Assembly (NCBI GenBank): GCA_021234155.1
Contig: JAJEKV010000010.1
Location: forward strand, 19,067,418-19,131,417
Source of the DNA: Isoetes taiwanensis
Taxonomy: Eukaryota; Streptophyta; Lycopodiopsida; Isoetales; Isoetaceae
Direction of reading: 5' to 3'
DNA: 64,000 bases
Under the pieces are notes generated by a model. That model saw only the letters and a list, made by a program, of their open reading frames with translations, was not told the DNA's origin and did not search any database. A program made the translations under genes and the position numbers. This document shows, in pieces, positions 9,523 to 22,505 of the stretch (position 1 is the first letter of the stretch; each line of letters opens with the position of its first letter).

Positions 9523-12389
9523 TTCTCTGTGAATTGATGTTGTGCATGACATCAGGAGTCTCCACCTTGGGCTCTTCACGTCACGCAATCAACGATGATG
9601 CCTACGATATACTACTATAATACTTACACATTTATTAAGATTACCTTAAGGTAATATTTTTAAATCATTATTAGGCCATTACATTTATCAAATAACTTGT
9701 CAAATCGTGGCTTCTATTAAAACAAGGTACTTCTTAGTTTTCTGTTATCACAACATTTAGTTTATCACAATTTAACACTTTCATATACAATTATTATTTA
9801 AAGGTACTCTTCATTCCTTGCAACATATTCCAACAAAATTTGTGTTTGCAAGTCTTAGCACACTTAAAATCTGTATTAATTTTACAATATCTATAATTAC
9901 ACACTTACTATCTTAATTATTAGAATTACTCTAAGGTAATGTTTAAGACATTCTTGTACTATTTTATTATCAATTAACTTATGACTTCATAACTTAATCC
10001 ACATAAGGTAATTATTGCCCTTACTTAATACAATATTTAAGTTTATCAAAAGTTTATCAATTCCATACAAAATTTACACTTCTAAGGTACTCTTCATCCC
10101 TTGCATCACATTATAACAAAATTTGTGTTGTAAGTCTTAATTAGCTTCGACCTCCTAAGCCCTCCGGTGCTCTATTGGCTTTGGGGTCGTCACTACGTTA
10201 GAACCATTTAATTATTAATAAAATTTTGGTTATATGGTGACCACCCACCTATCTACATGGATGCATGGCTAATCTCGGGGGGAAGGGTGAATCTTCCATT
10301 ATGGCCGTGGAGGCAGCCTATATGCCTATATCAAAACGCTCATGCCTACCCCTAGTTGCCCGTGGAGGATAGGTCCTTCAGGTATATGCGTGAAGGCCAA
10401 TTCCTCCTATCAAAGCATATATGGGGCTAGAGGTGCTTTTCCTATCAATGCATTCTGAATGACCTCCTTTCTCGAGGGGTCGTCTACCTCAGTGGAGCAG
10501 TAGACTTTCTAATCTACCTTCCACTCATCAAAGCGGAAGCGGTCATGCCTACATTGACATTACACCGCCCTAGAGATCACCGTAGTAATCTCATCATCGG
10601 TAACAAGCATGCACCCCCCTTACCTCATAGGTTGCATCGTGGGTCTCTTAACTACACATGAAATTAATCTAAACACAAATCGACATTTTTGGTAGGGTTT
10701 TTTGCTGGCTCACTTTAATGCATGTGATTAACATAATTACCTTAGCGTAATATTTATGAATTAGCGTTATCATAGCATCGGATACATTACTTCCGATGGT
10801 ACAATTATATTTACTCTAAGCTTTACAATATTTAATTACTTTTTAGATCGCGATTATTTAAACAATAACCCTAATTTTAGACCTATTGTTACATAGAAGG
10901 TTTTAGTCATCATACACAAGAATTAGATGTGCTTCTTATTCTCTTCCTTGGGTCTTGCATTACCCTTGGAAGTATATCCCTAAGATGCTTAAGTATATCG
11001 AATTCTATTTTCTATTTATATTTATAAGGACCTCGAGGTCATATAGCTATCCTTGGAAGGAATTGCATCCCTGAAGGATTAATTAACATGCTAACTCACA
11101 TTATCGTTGTTATTTAACTTATTTCCATTATGATACATATGCGTGCATCAATTTCTATGCGGTTATTAGGATCTATATTTAACTTATCTATAAGACACAT
11201 TAAAGCTTATAATACATGCACACACCTTACCTAAGGCTGACGCATCCACCCATTGAAATTTGGCGTTGAGTAATTTGGAGATGACTTGAGTGGTTGCATT
11301 GCTCCCATAGTTTTGCTCCACTTCATTGGTGTAGTTAGCTACTCGTCGGTCTCGCCGTTGAAGGCCTCAGGCCTAAGGTATCTATCTATTTCACGCTCTA
11401 TTAAGCCGGCCATTGCGAGTGAACTCTATTCTCTGGTCGGTCAATTCGATGCAAAATGCGTTCAATCACGAGATTGAGCCCTCCCACTTTCTTGAAAAGA
11501 AAATGGTCATGCACCCCTTCAATGGCGTTTGTACACAATGTCATATTTATTCTCTCCCCTTAAGGGTTATACGCTTCTTATTTGGCATTAATTTACTAGC
11601 CTTAGCTGACATATATAACCATCTAAGATGGATATACATATTATGTTATCATTTATTTCAATATAGCTATGGGTTACCTACTTGGTTAGAGCGATTCTAA
11701 ACCACAAGGTTTTGTCATCATGACAATTCCTTTTTGTCTCAAAGACTATTTGATTACTATAATTTTTATTTTAGATGTACTTTGCATGTTCTATTCTTTT
11801 ATATTCTAGAGATTCCCCCTTTCTTAGTTATTTAAACTCTTGGAATATTCCCACCAATCGAATTGATGTCATCGTAACAAGTTGGCGGACTTGTTAGATT
11901 ACTTCTTTTCTTTTCGGTTGGATTATTCTTTTAGATTACTAAATTTATACATGGTCAACAATTATCCTAGTAATGATTCCTTCTTAGCGGGGGTGATCAA
12001 TCTCACCAAAAGTGGTTTCAATATGTTGGATGTCTGTTAACAATCTTGTATAATTTTAGTTACTCTTATGTGTTTTCCTTCCCAATACTTGGCGGCTTAG
12101 CTCAATATTGGGCAATCCCTTCGTGAGAATATCTAAAAAAAAATGCCTTCTAATCCCAATGTGGATGTTGCCGTCAGGTACATTTAACCTACTAGGCCCC
12201 ATGGCCTTAGATTCTGAGCTTGCTAGAAGCAAATGCGATCTGCCCGAGAGTTGACCCTCACGGCCTTCGGGATCTTATCAATACTTGAGGTTAGATCTAG
12301 GTTGATATGAACTTAATCCAACTATGTTGGTGAAAATTTAATCTTCAATAAATAATTGAAAATGATTCTCATTATGTATATAACTAATA
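9523..12389. other. Giant-element interior, no gene seen (copy A)
   Basis: AT-rich sequence with no convincing frame on either strand. It contains a degenerate direct repeat of about 285 bp: the block ending at 9,807-9,860 ('tactcttcattccttgcaac') recurs at 10,091-10,145 ('tactcttcatcccttgcatc'). Palindromic 'ttaccttaaggtaa'-like motifs recur near 9,640, 9,935 and 10,735. Copy B at 40,267-43,170 is collinear. It is probably the 3' non-coding region of the giant element. Confidence 0.6.
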
Positions 12390-13762
12390 TCAACCATTGT
12401 AATATAGCTCAAAAGAAATACACCCATATATAGATTTATTCAAAATCAAAGCCAAGTTGCACTGCTTGAAGTAGCAAGATGCGTTCTTCAAGAGTAATTT
12501 CGATACCTCGGTCTCTGGGCCGGTGGCTCCTCTTGATGTGGGGGTTGACTTTGTTCGTTTAGAAGCCTCTCCTTGTTGGTCTTTGATGGTGTAGTTGGTC
12601 ACTTGAAATCTTCCATGCAGCTTTTCAAAAGCACGAAGGGTGGCGCCGTTGAAAAAGATCTTTCATCTTGAACTCTTTGTCTTGGCGGCTAAAGGGCGAC
12701 TCTATATCAGGCATTGTTTCCACCGACTCCATCGGCGTCTCATACATCGAGTCCTCTTGTCGTTATCGGCGTTGCCCGAAGAGTGTTGAAGATGTTGATT
12801 GCTTCACCCACAAATTGGGTGACATCTCTTCGTTTGATTTGTTCGCTATGGGAGGGAAAAATAACAAAGGGAACTATATATGCAAAGCATATAGCTTACA
12901 TAATTACAATTACTAATAGAGCTATTAAGTCCCCTTGTGCCTCCCTTGAGGTTGCACACCTACTCTTGGTAATGTCATCGGTGTTCCCTCGATCTCATTT
13001 TGGCTACAATGGTAATAGATGATCTATATCCTCCCTATTTTAAAAAACCCCGTCATTTCGTTTTAAGGAAAACCCTAAGTGTACTTGCATAAAATAATAC
13101 TTGGGCCCTCAGATGTTTGACAACACAAACATTAACATATGAAACAACTGCCTGATAAACTTTGCATCACATTCTAATTAAAGGTGTCTTTGGTCGTTAA
13201 AATGAAACCCTAGCCGACATTTGCATGGAACATGCCTCCCTATTCTAGATTCGAGATTTCTCGGCGGTCGATAATAGAGCTATTTCCCCCCTTCATGACC
13301 TACTTGTAAAGCTATTTGGATCTATATCCTCCTATTTGGCGTCTCTTGAGACACTTGTTGATATACTTGGGCCCTCCGTGTTTTCCTTTGGCTATACATT
13401 CCTGGTGGTTGATGTGTTGTTCTCTTACGTTCCCGATTGTTCTTTGAATCGTCCATCATTGGTTCAGGTTTTCTCCTAAGTTGCATTGTTCTTTGCATGC
13501 AAGTCCCGGGTTGCAAGATTGGTCGGCTGAAGCCTCGGCTCACCTAATTGCTTCTCCCTCGAGCTTCAATCTTCCTTGTTTTGATCCCCTGGGTCACATG
13601 GCTTGGACATTGTCCGTTCCTCGGTGCTATCTTTGTCTTCTTGTCTTGAGGTACCCCTCCAGATGGTTTTGATTGTGCGGTCGGTTTGATCCTCCTGTTA
13701 GCAATACGTAATTTTACAAAGGTTTGCTCCTTTCTCCTATCATGTTTTTCCATATACAACAA
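12390..13762 (-). pseudogene. Degenerate coding region of giant element, unknown product (copy A)
   Basis: Broken minus-strand frames with protein-like composition are shared with 43,179-44,640. Recurrent peptides are DKEFKMKDLFQR, TNYTIKDQQGEASKRTKS and GVPQDKKTKIAPRNGQCPSH. The region is basic and polar, as in an RNA-binding or Gag-like protein, but I recognise no domain. Relative to copy B the segment 12,950-13,699 is scrambled. For example, a 'cttgggccctc' block occurs twice here (about 13,102 and 13,367) and once in copy B. Confidence 0.4.
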
Positions 13763-16700
13763 TGTTGTAATTATTATAATAAATAGTTACAAAGACATCA
13801 TCTCATGTACAAGACATGTATGAAGGCATGGCCATTAAGTATATCTACTTGAAATCTTAAGGTATATAACTATTCAGCCTGTAATCTCACAAATAAGGAT
13901 CACTATATGGCCCGAATCATGGCATAAGTCACAAATAACATTTTGAGTTGACGAACATATTTGTTTCTATATATTTATCTCCTTGTCAATGATTCTAATT
14001 TAATATGATTCTAGAGACAATGCATCCTCTTTGCTAACTAGCAAAAATATGCATCATTCCAATTTTAAACCAATGCAAATTGTGCCCAATAATTTTAGCA
14101 TGGAAAATAGATTCTTGGCTTCAAAATACATGTTGTGCATATCCCATAAACCTTTTGGAGCTACATCCAGAAAAATGAAATAAATACAAATTTGTGCTTT
14201 AGGCCATCACCGTATCTAGCATTACCGACTTGACCTTTACCAATCGGAAAGCAACCTCGGCATTATATCTATCCTTTGTCACCAGACACAGTGCAAAGGA
14301 AACATAATCAATTACCTCATCCATATATATATTTCATATGCTCCATTAAATTATTCAGATGCAAAAAGACAGATGGCAAATAACAAGAAAAGAAAGTAAG
14401 GAAAGAATTAAACGCATGAATAGGGAAGGGGAAGAGATGAGTTGAACTGCATAATCTGACCGTATTACGTTTCTCGCTTTTGGGTTTTAGTGTAGAGAGC
14501 TTAGCATAAGGAATTTTGTATATTAGAGTAGAAGAATTATCCTCGCTTTTTTGTCTGCTTCAACTGAAAGCTCACGATTCCCCGCTAAGCCGGCTTCATG
14601 CATGTGGTCTCATACAACGGAAAGCAGAGGTCTTTCTCAATTTGGGTTTTGGCATGTATGGTATGCCGACACGCATTAGATTATTGCAGAAATTTCACAT
14701 CCAACTACCAGAGGACTTGAATTTTTTGAAAGCAATCGAGTTAGCAAGTTTATCTGGCCTAAAAGGTTATATAATTGTAAATGTAAGTTTTAATTATGCT
14801 AACCGATAAAATTTCAACCGAATTGAGATAACAAATTTCCAATCTTCACGCTATTTTGAGTACATAATGAAATGGTAGGAACAAGATTCTTACAAGAATC
14901 TTGGGTGGTCACTGACCATACTATGCATCTCACAAATCTTGACCACTAGAGCCTCCATCCCTTCCTCTAGATGCGTATGATATGGCATACAATTTCTCGC
15001 TAGCTTCCCTTTGACTTTTACTGACAACACCTCAGGTAATAATCAAGATAAGACTGAGCAAAGACAGTAACAACAATTGCTCCTAAAATAATTATATGAT
15101 GTCCAACAATGCTCATTCATCAGATTCCAAATATCTTGGAGCAAAACCACCTCCCCTAATCGATATTTTAAAACATCTCGTGAAATCGTGGTCCTGCATT
15201 TAAATACAAAAAGGGTCATCCAACAGTTCTCATGTTCGGGTTGTTTTCTGATCCTTTCAAGTAAAGCAACGAATGATAAATTTTTTTGCTCCGTGAGCTC
15301 AAGGTATCCGGGTATGGGTGGAAGCTCCCCACTGTATTCTCTTTACAACAACCCCATCCGGTGGAATATAGCATGTCAAAACCATATACCACCGCTTTTA
15401 TTCTCAGAATGGTAACCTACTCACAATGTTGGTGTGTTTCATTCAAGGTGGTTTTCCACTTGCCATTCTCCGCTAAGTGCCGTATAACCTAAACTATCAA
15501 GTCTCCATTGGGAGGCCATATATATCTTTATCAATGTCTCTATAACCCCGCAGACTAAGTTAAGAGTTGTGCCTCAATAATTTAATGATATTTTTATAGA
15601 ATACCGAACGCACTTTTAGATAATATGATATAGTTCCATCAAAATGCAATACACATAATGTACACATTAACAAAATCACTTTCATTGATGTAGTATCCGG
15701 GTGGCGTAATACACTCATATGGTCAGTGAGATGGATGGAGGATCCCAAGTCAAAGAACTTAGAGTTGAGGAAAAGGATAGATGAATTTGCTAACACAAAG
15801 AAGAAAGACCCATCGAAATGCACATCACCTAGTTGTAGATGCACTCAAGGGGCGCTTGCAAATGCATAACACATGATGTACCAAACCATAAAATATAAAG
15901 AACTCGAATGCAAAAAGCAAGTTTTATCAGATAGCAAAGGGGATGAAGTACAGAATTATAAGAGATAACATGAGAGCAAGGAAGCTTTTTGAGTCAAGCA
16001 TCCAATGTTGGAAAACTTAGGATTTACAATGAAGTGATAATGCCCAACAAATAATGGAAACAATCCTCAAAGGTGGCCTTCCCTATGGAAAAGTAACATT
16101 AAGAAAATCTAGAATATGAACAAGGGTATGTTCTCAAGGAGCTCAACCCGTAGCTTAGCACAGACATCAAAAAGAGAAGATCAAATTCTGCATAAATATG
16201 CAAAAGGAGCATCAATACAAGACAAAAAGCGCATCACTAACCCTTAATCCCAAAGAGCACCAAATTTGAGTGTCATGAGCTTGAATTTACTTACCACGAT
16301 CGCCACATAATCCCTCCTGAATCAAATTTAATCAATCTAATTGACTTGTTCAATAGCAATTCCAAGAGGTGCAACACCGGCCAAGTTTCTAATCGCCATG
16401 TAGCAACACGAGGGTCCCTTTTGAGCATTGGGCCACATTGTTCTTCACCGGACCGTATCCAACTTCTAGCACTTTTTTTTTTCTTTAGGAAAAACGTTTC
16501 TTTTCCCTAAAATACAATCACCGTGGTCACAAGGCTTCATGGTGCTAGAAGAAATCACATAGAATTTAACCCTACCAGGAATAAGAAAAACTTAAACAAT
16601 TTAGAGCTGATACAATCCTTCCGCCGCCACCGTGAATGCATGGCACTACTTTTCCGCTTGGCCATGGCATTTTAGGGCCCAAAGACGGTGAGTGCAGTTT

Positions 16701-18750
16701 GGTCTCATACGCCAGCTAAGAAGAACATCCGCCTATCTAGAACGCATGAGACCGCCAGCCATGCCCACAATGGGTTTTTAGTACATCAGATATCCTAGGT
16801 ATATTCTAACATATACCTAGAATATACCATAAACCTATTATAAACAAGGGTTTGCCCCCTAGGGCAAACCCAAAACCCGAAAGTGTTACAAATATTAGTT
16901 GGACAATATTCCAACTTGGCACGCCACGGCAACTTCAAGCTTAACATAATGATAATGTCGATGTAAGCTTGGATTTGAAATGCGTAAAAGCTATAACACT
17001 TTGATTATCACACATATATACTCATTCCCATCCCGGACCTCGGCCTTTAAGATTCTAACAAGCCGCGAACCAAACAAGTTCAAGGGGTTCGCCAAAGATG
17101 CAAGAACATATTCCCCGCTTCAAAGAGAGAAAGTGAAACACATCATTGTTTCTTTACTCATCCAAGACACTAGAGATTTTTCCAAAGCATTTAAACCTTC
17201 TTCATCTCGCTTAACTGTGATACCTAAACATGAGTATATTTCCATGCCAACCATCTCAAATGCGTAAGATAGTCTCCTCTTGATAGCCAATATATTCACA
17301 TAGAAACCTGCAAAACTTAGCTCTAAAAGTTTGTCTTAAACTTATAAGATGCACCTCAAGTATCCTTTTCCAACAAACGCCAATATCTTCCACTTTTGGA
17401 TGTAAAGACCCAAAGATCCACATTAGGAATTAGGCTATCAAGTATCTCGTAATCGCAAATTTTGAATATCTTCAATTGACTCCCCGGGTCCATAAAGGAG
17501 TTACGCCTTCAAAGAAGAAGTATTGTTCAATTTTGCACATAAATAATAAAGAGCTACAGCCTTTTCTCAAAATGACTTATCCAAGCCAAATTTAATAAGC
17601 ATACATCGAATAACATTGATTATTGCACATTGATGATACTCAACAATGCCATTTTATTTGAGGAGAATCAAAGATAATAGACTCACAAGCTATACCATGC
17701 ACAAGGTAGTAGGCCACATGTACCAACATGCACAAGCTCAAACCCGAGCAAGCAAATCAAACCGAGCCACAAATGCTAGCAATACTCAAGCTTCCATACG
17801 CCACTGGGCTTGTAATGAGGACATAAATTCACCATAACCAGATCCGCACTAGTAGCTAAAGCTCATGATATTTCAAGATCCGTCTGTGGGCTTCTATTGC
17901 CTTCATATCATAATCACATCTATTAGACCATCTACCGGGCTTCCATTGCCTTCATATCGAGTCACATCCTTAGACCATCAAGATCCCTTATCGCTGCCAT
18001 CATACAAATCAAACTCCCCGATAAAATCATCTTCCAACTTCGTGGATTTACATGCTCATTCCCAACATGATGTAAAGATGAACAACTTGAAGATGAGGAG
18101 GCCTCATTATCCACATTAGGATTTAGCGACTTTTGTTCCATATTAAGCTTCCTAAGCTAAATTGCACATTTGCCTTTCGTGATTGAAAGGATCGACATGT
18201 TGCTCCCAACAAAGACATGCCTCACACGCTGCTTGAAGGCGAATGTTGCTTCCCAACAAAGACATGCCTCTACACGTTGCTTTTGCAATAGCACACACCG
18301 CATATGTTGCTTCCAATAGCACATGCCTCATATACATCCATTGACGAAGATTTCTCAATGATAGACCGTCAATGTCTCTATCGAGGTCATAAACATCTAC
18401 ATCCATTGATGCAAAGATTTCAATGATAGACCGTCAACAATTCTATCGACATCCGTTATAATCGCCCGTGATATAGCTCAAATGTTGTTTCCAATATTAA
18501 TACTCATGTAACACCCAATTAAATCATCAAGCATGCAACATTGCAATGTGCATCATATAATACCATTTCAATCATCATGAAATACCTTCAAGCACGTGCA
18601 ATGCTAAATATGGTTTAATACGCATGTTATGCAAGTTTTTATCAATCAAAAGCATGATTCCAATGCATCTATGAAAACCTATAAGGATACTAGGTATATA
18701 GGTAGAATCGGTATAACATCATCAAGACTTAAAGGAAAAGCTAGATAAAA
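13763..18750. other. AT-rich intergenic or decayed repeat sequence
   Basis: No supportable gene. Short frames exist, but none has recognisable domains or extends beyond about 100 codons. A minus-strand frame at 15,560-15,844 contains DLGSSIHLTDHMS, faintly like a Copia protease DSG motif, without neighbouring Copia domains. Around 18,170-18,450 there are short local duplications ('gcttcccaacaaagacatgcc', 'gatagaccgtcaa'). Otherwise I see nothing. Confidence 0.5.
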
Positions 18751-18759
18751 ATTGAGTTT

Positions 18760-18835
18760 TAACCCAAACTCGAACATGGGTCTCTGGGGCAACAGGCTAT
18801 CACCTTAACCAACTAATCCATCAATGGGTTTAAAA
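18760..18835 (-). repeat. tRNA-like (possible SINE head) sequence
   Basis: The minus strand reads like a degenerate tRNA: an A-box-like TTAGTTGGTTAAGG (about 18,818-18,803) and, roughly 35 bases later, a B-box-like GTTCGAGTTTGGG (about 18,775). Spacing suits an internal polymerase III promoter. No clean acceptor stem or terminator is visible, so it is more likely a tRNA-derived SINE head or a dead tRNA than a working gene. Confidence 0.35.
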
Positions 18836-19334
18836 CAAATTATGAAATATAAATAATGAACGATACAAATGGTTTCAGAGGGTTAAACAGAAGCTTTTTT
18901 CTGCGCAGAGCAGGGCGGACCTAGCAGATATGGCCGGAACTCAACATAGAAGGAGCAGAACAGGCCGGAATTGGTAAAACACAAGCTTTTCCATGGTCTT
19001 GAGTCATATCCAAGCTCTGTAGATCCTGCACAAAAGATTAGGGTCTGATGACTCATCGGTTTTGGTCTGCGATTTGGAAACACAGGGAAATACCATCAGG
19101 CTGTGATTAAACACGATTCTTGAGTAGCTAGCAGATAACTAGATGGAAAACCAACAACAAAACGGCATTCTTTTCACGACTAAGACTAATTAGCAAGTAA
19201 CAATGACAGCCAGGCCATCATGGATTCCTTTGGATTTGGCACAACAGCGAACTAACTGATAAACGTTGATGTCTTTCTACTGCGACAGATTCGCAAAATC
19301 TAAAAACTTACGGAGCAGGCTACTTTGATCTATA

Positions 19335-19900
19335 GCTCTGATACCATGTTAAAACTTACAAGTTTTACTAAGAAAACAGAAAAAGAGAAGATTGCACCAC
19401 AATACAAGACACTTCTATTGAATGAATCGTGTTACAATATATAGACCATAAAAAGATATTTTATGGTAAAAGGTGAAAGCTATAAGGAGCCTCGTTGCCT
19501 TTTATAGCGGCGCTGCCTAAGAATAGGCAGCTTCGCTAACACTCCATAGCTCTGGACTTGGGCTTTCCATGGCGCTGTCGCGAATGTGTGCTTGCCCTAA
19601 ACCGACAGCAAGAAGAGGAAAAGAAAAAGGTAAGAAAGTAAGAAAATAAAAAAGATAAAAGAAAACTATTTTCACTACCTATATAAGGCGTATACATTTG
19701 TTCCCATCACTAGACCTCGCCTCGAACTATTCTCGATCCATGGACCGTAATCGCCCACATGACCTCTCGCCACTTAAAACCCATGTAACTCACAAATGAA
19801 ATTTCAATTTTGAACTATACCGCCACCATTTGAGTCTTCACTTGTTTTAATGACCTCTCGAGAATTTCAAGACCAATGGGGTCACCTCTACCTGTGGTGA
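19335..19900 (-). repeat. LTR-like boundary with Met-tRNA PBS
   Basis: On the minus strand 19,346-19,335 reads TGGTATCAGAGC. It is immediately preceded by a sequence whose complement starts TGTTAAAACTTAC at 19,347. This is the arrangement of a PBS abutting a 5' LTR of a minus-strand LTR element. The LTR would extend right from 19,347 through 'cctaagaataggcag' (about 19,515), but its far end was not determined. No gag or pol frame lies to the left, so it is a decayed or non-autonomous element. It is a different family from the other two LTR elements here. Confidence 0.45.
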
Positions 19901-22500
19901 TTGCTCAAACATTAGAGAATTTAGCGCTCGCACCACCCGAATCGCCTTCTTCAATTTTTCTAGCAGATAAAGTGACCTAAACCTTGCTAAAATTGGAGGT
20001 ATTTGATCTGCTTATCATAGAACACATTGAGTTTTATGTTCCCATGTTTTCTTTGCTATCATCCTGGACATTGGTGGAAGCCGCCAAACCCTATTTTGGT
20101 CAAAAAAGTCGCTTGAGGTTCGAAATTATTTTCTCTTATTATAACAAGTTTTAACTTAATTTGTGGCCATGAGTTGCTAACTATACGAGCTATAGTCTCA
20201 TGATTTTTGGAGTGTTCATAATCATGTTAACCCCCTACAATTTACTAAAAGAATCTATGATACGTAATCTGTGACACAAGTATATGTTAAAATGCTCAAA
20301 TAACAACCATCCATAATACCATGAGGGTAATAAGTGATGCATTCTACTTATATCTACATAGAATATAACTTTTATCAACTTACATATAGGGTAACTAGAG
20401 TGTAACCATGCAATTTTTGGGATTAAAACATGATGTACAAATTTAACACATTAGAGTATAAAAGTTGAGTTAACTCCACAATTATAGCTCCAAAACTCCA
20501 CAATGGTCATATTTAGTGATGTTTATTGATGAATTAAGTGAATGTTGTGAAGTTTAGCCATGACAATATGTAATTAGACCATATGACATTATATGTATGG
20601 TTCTTTAGTTCATGGAAGAGACACTACCTTTCCCCATATAAGCCTATAAAATAGTTGAAAATGTGAACATTGACTTATATGGAGATCTCTTATATAGGTT
20701 GTATGTCCTTATTGAAAAAAACACAAAGAAATCTTTTATTTTTACTAGCATAAACTTTATATCCTGTGTTGTCGCTTATAAAGCATTGTCATCTAAGTAG
20801 AATAATGTTACATGTAGGTTATCTTTCATGTATATTATATTTTTCATGGATGCATACCTTTCTTGGAAATATAAATTTAGTTGCATGTTAAAGTAACATG
20901 TTATTTCTAAGGTTTTAATTTATATAAGCATGCATCACCATTTATGGTACATGAGACCAATTGTATAGAGCATATATCTCACTAGCCTTATCCATTTTGC
21001 CCCATAGAATGATACTATGGCTTTTATCTTCGATCACATGATTTTTTGAAAGGTGTAAGTGGAGGTCCGTAGGTTCAATTGGTCATAAGTACCCCATAAA
21101 TTCTCAATTTTTTGTGCTTCAATCTTACCCTTTAAATTACGCAAGCTCACATAGTCAACTAATTTTCTCCTACAGAGAATCATACAAGTAAACTATATGC
21201 TAAAGTTGAGATCAAAATTGATTAAAGTGATGCCATTATTGATTTTTAAACTTTCAATCATTTGGACCAATGATGGTTCAGAATCGGATCATGCAGATAG
21301 CAAAATATCTTGATATTTTATAGAAAAAGTTTTTCATATTTTTCCTTGGTTCTTTTGCATTTGTTTCTTGATATGAGATACTTCGAGGATGTGATTTTGT
21401 AAAGTCACACCTTTAAGGCACAAATCTAGAATAAACATGGAAGACATAATATAATTGATGCTATTTATTTTAATACAATCCTCAAGATAATGACCAATGA
21501 TATTTTTTTGTGAACAAAGTGGTTCAAGAGCTACCATGTCCCAAAACTCAACGGAGATGGACTAACATAAGTATATTATTGATTTTAAAATGGACTATGG
21601 ACCAAGAATGGGTGTGTACGTAAATTGTTTTTGATTTTTATTTACCATGTCTTTTTACTCTTTTCACGAAGCTTGTTTTTGCATTGGTTTCATATTCTTA
21701 TAAACTTTCATAATGTGATTTTTTTGAGGACAACCTAGAGTCATATGTATCAATGTTAGCCATTTGTATAAATTCCCCTAAAATTAAAATTAGAAGTAAA
21801 AGTCAAAACATCAAATTCAAACTCAACAAACATTTTTCTAGGATGGAGGACCTCGAACTACTTATATGCCAAATTTGAGCTCAAAATTTATCTCCTTCCA
21901 AAAGTTGTTGTTTTTATATTATTAATCCGTTTCTGAACCAAAGATCGTTCCTTAAAGGTAAGACGCCTCGAATTCTCGCTATGTTTGAATGGCTATATCT
22001 TCCTTCACAGACTTCGGATTGAGATGCAGTTTTTTGTGTCTTGCTCTATATCTCGTGTAGAAAAATTACATTATAGCCAAAAAAATCAAAAAAATCTTTT
22101 CGTTAAAACAGTTTTACTTTGTGTGAACATGAAGCTTTTGGTACTTGACCCCCTTGGGTTTGCTAGTGCATAACTCACAAGAACGGGAGCTGATATATTT
22201 TTGTGTATTTTTTATATGAACCATAACTGCCATATATGAACTCCTAGAAAGGCTTTGGCCAATTGTTGTGCCCTTGATTTTATATGATTTTTTTTGTAAA
22301 CCTTCAAAATGCCCTTTAATGGTCCATCATGGGACAGGTCTAGTGTTAAAAAATTGCTCCTAATATTTCTGGGCTAAGAAGAGCCCCCAGGGTGGCCACG
22401 TCTATTTATTTGGGCTTTTCTAATATAAGAGCAGAAAAAACTATTTTTGCCACACGTGTCAAATGCCAAGGCTAAAAATAGAGGCCGCCGCAATCCATTA
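19900..22500. other. AT-rich non-coding sequence
   Basis: Low-complexity AT-rich DNA with no coding signal, RNA gene or repeat boundary that I can support. Open frames are at most about 67 codons. Confidence 0.5.
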
Positions 22501-22505
22501 TTGCG

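Larger units (their letters stand above)
1..13699. repeat. Segmental duplication, copy A
   Basis: This stretch repeats at 30,744-44,326 in the same orientation and order: Copia gag to integrase start, gag insert, hAT MITE, LTR, LINE-I fragment, plus-strand gag fragment, LINE-II fragment, giant-element LTR and part of its interior. The two copies share element-into-element junctions, such as LTR/LINE-I at 5,625/5,626 and LINE-II/LTR at 7,962/7,963. They therefore arose by duplication of a segment, not by independent insertions. Base 1 already lies inside the repeat, so its left edge is outside the window. The right edge falls after a shared 'cctcctgtt' at 13,691-13,699. Between about 12,950 and 13,699 the match is rearranged rather than collinear. 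Confidence 0.93.
7963..13699 (-). mobile_element. Giant LTR element, 3' part (copy A)
   Basis: This corresponds to the left end of the complete element at 38,704-54,262: 3' LTR, PPT and about 4.2 kb of interior. The left flank GGCCA (7,958-7,962) equals the base string right of the complete element (54,263-54,267), confirming the same integration. The segment containing the histone-like gene and the 5' LTR is absent from this copy because the duplication ends at 13,699. Confidence 0.85.

Noticed and set aside
15560-15844. Copia protease (DLGSSIHLTDHMS)
   Set aside because: Only a short resemblance. No zinc knuckle, pre-integrase or integrase blocks nearby in order.
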